NCBI GenBank assembly: GCA_015662475.1
Contig: DQUB01000002.1
Span: 1-7,715, forward strand
Length of the DNA: 7,715 nucleotides
Reading direction: 5' to 3'
Source: Pyrodictium sp.
Lineage (GTDB): Archaea; Thermoproteota; Thermoprotei_A; Sulfolobales; Pyrodictiaceae
Shown here: piece by piece, positions 6,266-7,715 of the stretch
Layout of the letters: each line of letters begins with the position of its first letter
How positions within the stretch are numbered: position 1 is the stretch's first letter
Translations under genes and position numbers: made by a program
The notes under the pieces: model-generated
What the model was told of the DNA's origin: nothing
The model's database searches: none
What the model saw: the letters and a program-made list of their open reading frames with translations, nothing else

Positions 6266-6290
6266 TTCAGACCCAAATGTTTGGGCTGAA
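6266..6290. repeat. Imperfect inverted repeat upstream of the valS promoter
   Basis: TTCAG (6266-6270), one extra A, then CCCAAA (6272-6277) are mirrored by TTTGGG (6280-6285) and CTGAA (6286-6290) across a two-base centre. That makes 11 pairs with one bulge. It lies about 20 bases upstream of the valS TATA box, a position suited to an activator or operator site. It is also downstream of the mevalonate kinase gene on the same strand, but no T-tract follows it, so a terminator role is less likely. Confidence 0.4.
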
Positions 6291-6451
6291 CTTGTGATGA
6301 GCGAGGGCGAGGCTTAGTAAAGTTCTCTAATTCCTATTCCAATAGGCAGCGATATTATCGGGTACTGATGATGTGTAGTCTAGAGCGAGAAGCCAATTGA
6401 AATACCATGTAGAGAGTTGGAATCACCGCTGTATAATTAGTATTGACGAGC
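6291..6451. other. Spacer between mevalonate kinase and the valS promoter, with two small palindromes
   Basis: No gene is seen here. The spacer holds CCTATT-CC-AATAGG at 6333-6346 and the near-perfect palindrome CGATA-T-TATCG at 6350-6360, four bases apart. A perfect box C sequence GTGATGA lies at 6294-6300 and a CTGA at 6366-6369, but the internal boxes needed for a C/D guide RNA are poor. The region must also contain the 3' end of the mevalonate kinase transcript. The AATTAT near 6434-6439 just after its stop is the most AT-rich candidate, and no clear T-tract terminator is visible. Confidence 0.35.
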
Positions 6452-7408
6452 TTAACCGTATTTGAGGCCTGGACCATTTATCGATGTGATGAAAACTTTG
6501 GCGGCAACTTCACTTAAACTTCTAACTACATTGTCTACTCTATCATCGTCGACAAGCGCTATTATTGTGCCTCCAAGTCCTGCACCTGTAATTTTAGCTC
6601 CATAAGCACCTGCTCTACGTGCGCGATGTACGAGGGTTTCTAGTTCTGGTAGTGAAACACCCATTGCGTTGAGTAGGCCATGGTTGACATCCATAAGCTC
6701 TCCTAGCAACTCTATATCGGCTCTCCTTAGAGCATCGATAGCTTTATGGACAAGCTCTCTAGCAACATCGTATATCATGTCGCCAAGCTTGCCAAGCTTG
6801 CGTTTACGTGCTAGCACAAGTGAGACAGCTTGCTTGGTTGAACGTTGGATTCCACTATCAGCTATTACCAGTTTGACTGTTTGGGGAAGATTCACGTCAA
6901 GATGTTCAAACCCTCTACCACGTGTATAGAGTATAGTTCCACCATAACATGAGATTGTGTTATCAATTCCACTAGGCTTGCCATGCACCAGTTTTTCAGC
7001 TTCAAAAGCAAGCTGTGAAACTTCTGGTAATGGTAATCGTATTCCATATGCAAGACCATAAGCTGCTGTAAATGCTACAGCAGAAGCAGCTGAACTTCCG
7101 AGACCAGCTCCAACAGGCAACGATGATTCAATAGTTATCTTTGCAGCTACAATCTCGCCAAAACGTTCTCCAAAGAGCTCGATAATGCGGCGAAACTGGG
7201 AAGCCCAGCTAGGCGGTTTAGCAGGGTAGACCTCAGCTTTGCCAAAAACATTGGATTCTACAATAACTCTGTCACCGCCTACCTCAGTAGTAACACAAGC
7301 ACGAACACGAAGACCTATAGCTGATGCAATAGCTGGAACACCTTCAACCACGAAATGCTCGCCAAACAATATCACCTTACCAGGTGCAGACACACAATAC
7401 TCCGACAC
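6452..7408 (-). CDS. mvk: Mevalonate kinase (GHMP kinase)
   Basis: This 318-residue GHMP-family kinase phosphorylates mevalonate to mevalonate 5-phosphate with ATP, in the mevalonate pathway that supplies isoprenoids for archaeal membrane lipids. Three family motifs are in order: SAPGKVILFGEHFVV (7-21), the glycine-rich ATP loop SLPVGAGLGSSAA (96-108), and KITGAGLGGT (272-281). The segment HGKPSGIDN (142-150) carries the presumed catalytic Asp149 and is characteristic of mevalonate kinase rather than homoserine or galactokinase. The start is GTG at 7408, five bases after GTGGGTGGG; it places the first motif at the usual distance from the N-terminus. A longer frame from GTG 7465 would add 19 residues containing CCSCGW that do not resemble the family. 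The gene stands alone on the minus strand, divergent from cren7. No other mevalonate pathway gene is in the window. Confidence 0.93.
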   Translation of the reverse strand: MSEYCVSAPGKVILFGEHFVVEGVPAIASAIGLRVRACVTTEVGGDRVIVESNVFGKAEVYPAKPPSWASQFRRIIELFGERFGEIVAAKITIESSLPVGAGLGSSAASAVAFTAAYGLAYGIRLPLPEVSQLAFEAEKLVHGKPSGIDNTISCYGGTILYTRGRGFEHLDVNLPQTVKLVIADSGIQRSTKQAVSLVLARKRKLGKLGDMIYDVARELVHKAIDALRRADIELLGELMDVNHGLLNAMGVSLPELETLVHRARRAGAYGAKITGAGLGGTIIALVDDDRVDNVVRSLSEVAAKVFITSINGPGLKYG

Positions 7409-7413
7409 ATCTA

Positions 7414-7422
7414 CCCACCCAC
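7414..7422 (-). promoter_or_regulatory. Shine-Dalgarno-like GTGGGTGGG of mevalonate kinase
   Basis: This is the same nine-base element as before valS, again five bases before the start codon (GTG 7408). The longer frame would bury the element inside coding sequence, so it supports the shorter protein. Confidence 0.5.
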
Positions 7423-7465
7423 ACGAACAACACGTCCATACCGGCAGGGAATACCCACTAGCCAC

Positions 7466-7475
7466 TCTAATATCG
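7466..7475 (-). promoter_or_regulatory. Weak TATA-like element of mevalonate kinase
   Basis: The minus strand reads CGATATTAGA about 60 bases before the GTG start, similar to the valS TATA-to-start distance. The match to box A is weak, but it is the most AT-rich element upstream of the gene. Confidence 0.25.
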
Positions 7476-7549
7476 TGTGGCTCTGAATTCCGAGCAGAGC
7501 CTAGTTAGATCCAACATCGCCCAGGAATACCAGGGGCAGCCACTGCCTG

Positions 7550-7582
7550 CCCGACCCCCCAGCATACCCCCACCTACCCCCC
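7550..7582 (-). other. G-quadruplex-forming motif in the mvk/cren7 divergent promoter region
   Basis: The minus strand has four guanine runs of 6, 5, 6 and 3 bases separated by spacers of 5, 6 and 2 bases (plus strand: C7550-7552, C7555-7560, C7567-7571, C7577-7582). This meets the usual four-tract G-quadruplex rule. It ends about 10 bases upstream of the cren7 TATA-like TTTAAAT. Whether it folds or matters in vivo is not shown by sequence alone. Confidence 0.55.
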
Positions 7583-7591
7583 ATCGTAACG

Positions 7592-7598
7592 TTTAAAT
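7592..7598 (+). promoter_or_regulatory. TATA box of cren7
   Basis: GTTTAAATG places a predicted transcription start near 7621, almost at the ATG of 7623 and about 25 bases before the preferred ATG at 7647. A second TATA-like CTATATT (7615-7621) would predict a start near 7643, giving an almost leaderless message for the ATG at 7647. Confidence 0.5.
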
Positions 7599-7646
7599 GT
7601 CTAAAGAAACAAGGCTATATTCATGGAGTTTGTGGGGTGTGTGGGT

Positions 7647-7715
7647 ATGCCTTGTGAGAAGCCTGTTAAAGTTCGTGATCCAACTACGGGTAAGGAGGTT
7701 GAGCTAGTCCCCATA
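7647..7715 (+). CDS. cren7: Cren7 chromatin protein, N-terminal part (runs off window)
   Basis: The 23 visible codons read MPCEKPVKVRDPTT followed by GKEVELVPI. This aligns with the start of Sulfolobus Cren7 (KPVKVKTPAGKEAELVPEK), the small (about 60-residue) SH3-like protein that binds and bends double-stranded DNA and is conserved in Crenarchaeota. The ATG at 7647 gives the usual few residues before KPVKV. An in-frame ATG at 7623 would add eight residues (MEFVGCVG) and coincides with the start predicted from the 7592 TATA box, so a leaderless longer form is possible. The remaining two thirds of the gene lie to the right of the window. Its presence is the best taxonomic marker in this sequence. 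Confidence 0.85.
   Translation, partial: MPCEKPVKVRDPTTGKEVELVPI

Noticed and set aside
6294..6369. Possible C/D box guide RNA: perfect GTGATGA at 6294 and CTGA at 6366, with CTTA 12 bases after box C.
   Set aside because: No acceptable internal C' box, an overlong D'-C' gap, and flanking bases that do not form a terminal stem. The single box matches are likely by chance.
7409..7465. N-terminal extension of mevalonate kinase with a CCSCGW zinc-like motif.
   Set aside because: It is unlike the family, it would bury a ribosome-binding site, and the cysteines do not form a complete zinc site.

Overview
The window reads as chromosomal DNA from a hyperthermophilic crenarchaeon (Thermoprotei; a Desulfurococcales-like lineage is possible, but I cannot fix the genus). 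The reasons are: the 3' part of an archaeal 5S rRNA with no other rRNA visible downstream; the start of a Cren7 chromatin protein gene at the right edge; an archaeal-type valyl-tRNA synthetase; an archaeal mevalonate kinase; TTTATA-type TATA boxes; and frequent TTG and GTG starts. No mobile element, CRISPR array, tRNA gene or phage gene was seen.

Layout. Bases 1-101 are the 3' end of 5S rRNA (+). After a short T-rich spacer come two overlapping + strand genes: a radical SAM protein of unknown substrate (165-953) and a Thg1-like 3'-5' nucleotidyltransferase (928-1668). A 634-base stretch (1669-2302) then has no intact gene. It holds a possible decayed zinc-finger/helix-turn-helix gene (about 1728-1985) and a GC-rich, strongly structured block (about 2041-2207). 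The core of that block, 2120-2200, looks like a small non-coding RNA on the - strand with a TATA box at the expected distance. Next, on the - strand, valS (6171-3712) is followed 59 bases later by a COG2403-type P-loop protein often labelled cyclic 2,3-diphosphoglycerate synthase (3652-2303). The 280-base gap upstream of valS carries its promoter and several small inverted repeats. Mevalonate kinase (7408-6452, -) and cren7 (from 7647, +) are divergent across a promoter region that contains a minus-strand G-quadruplex motif.

Function. Most of the content is housekeeping: ribosome, tRNA charging, isoprenoid (archaeal lipid) synthesis and chromatin. The least ordinary items are the radical SAM/Thg1-like overlapping pair, which suggests an RNA-related but uncharacterised unit, and the candidate structured RNA next to the COG2403 gene. 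The identical nine-base Shine-Dalgarno-like element GTGGGTGGG, five bases before the start codon of both valS and mevalonate kinase, helps place both starts; for mevalonate kinase it argues for a start 19 codons inside the longest open frame.
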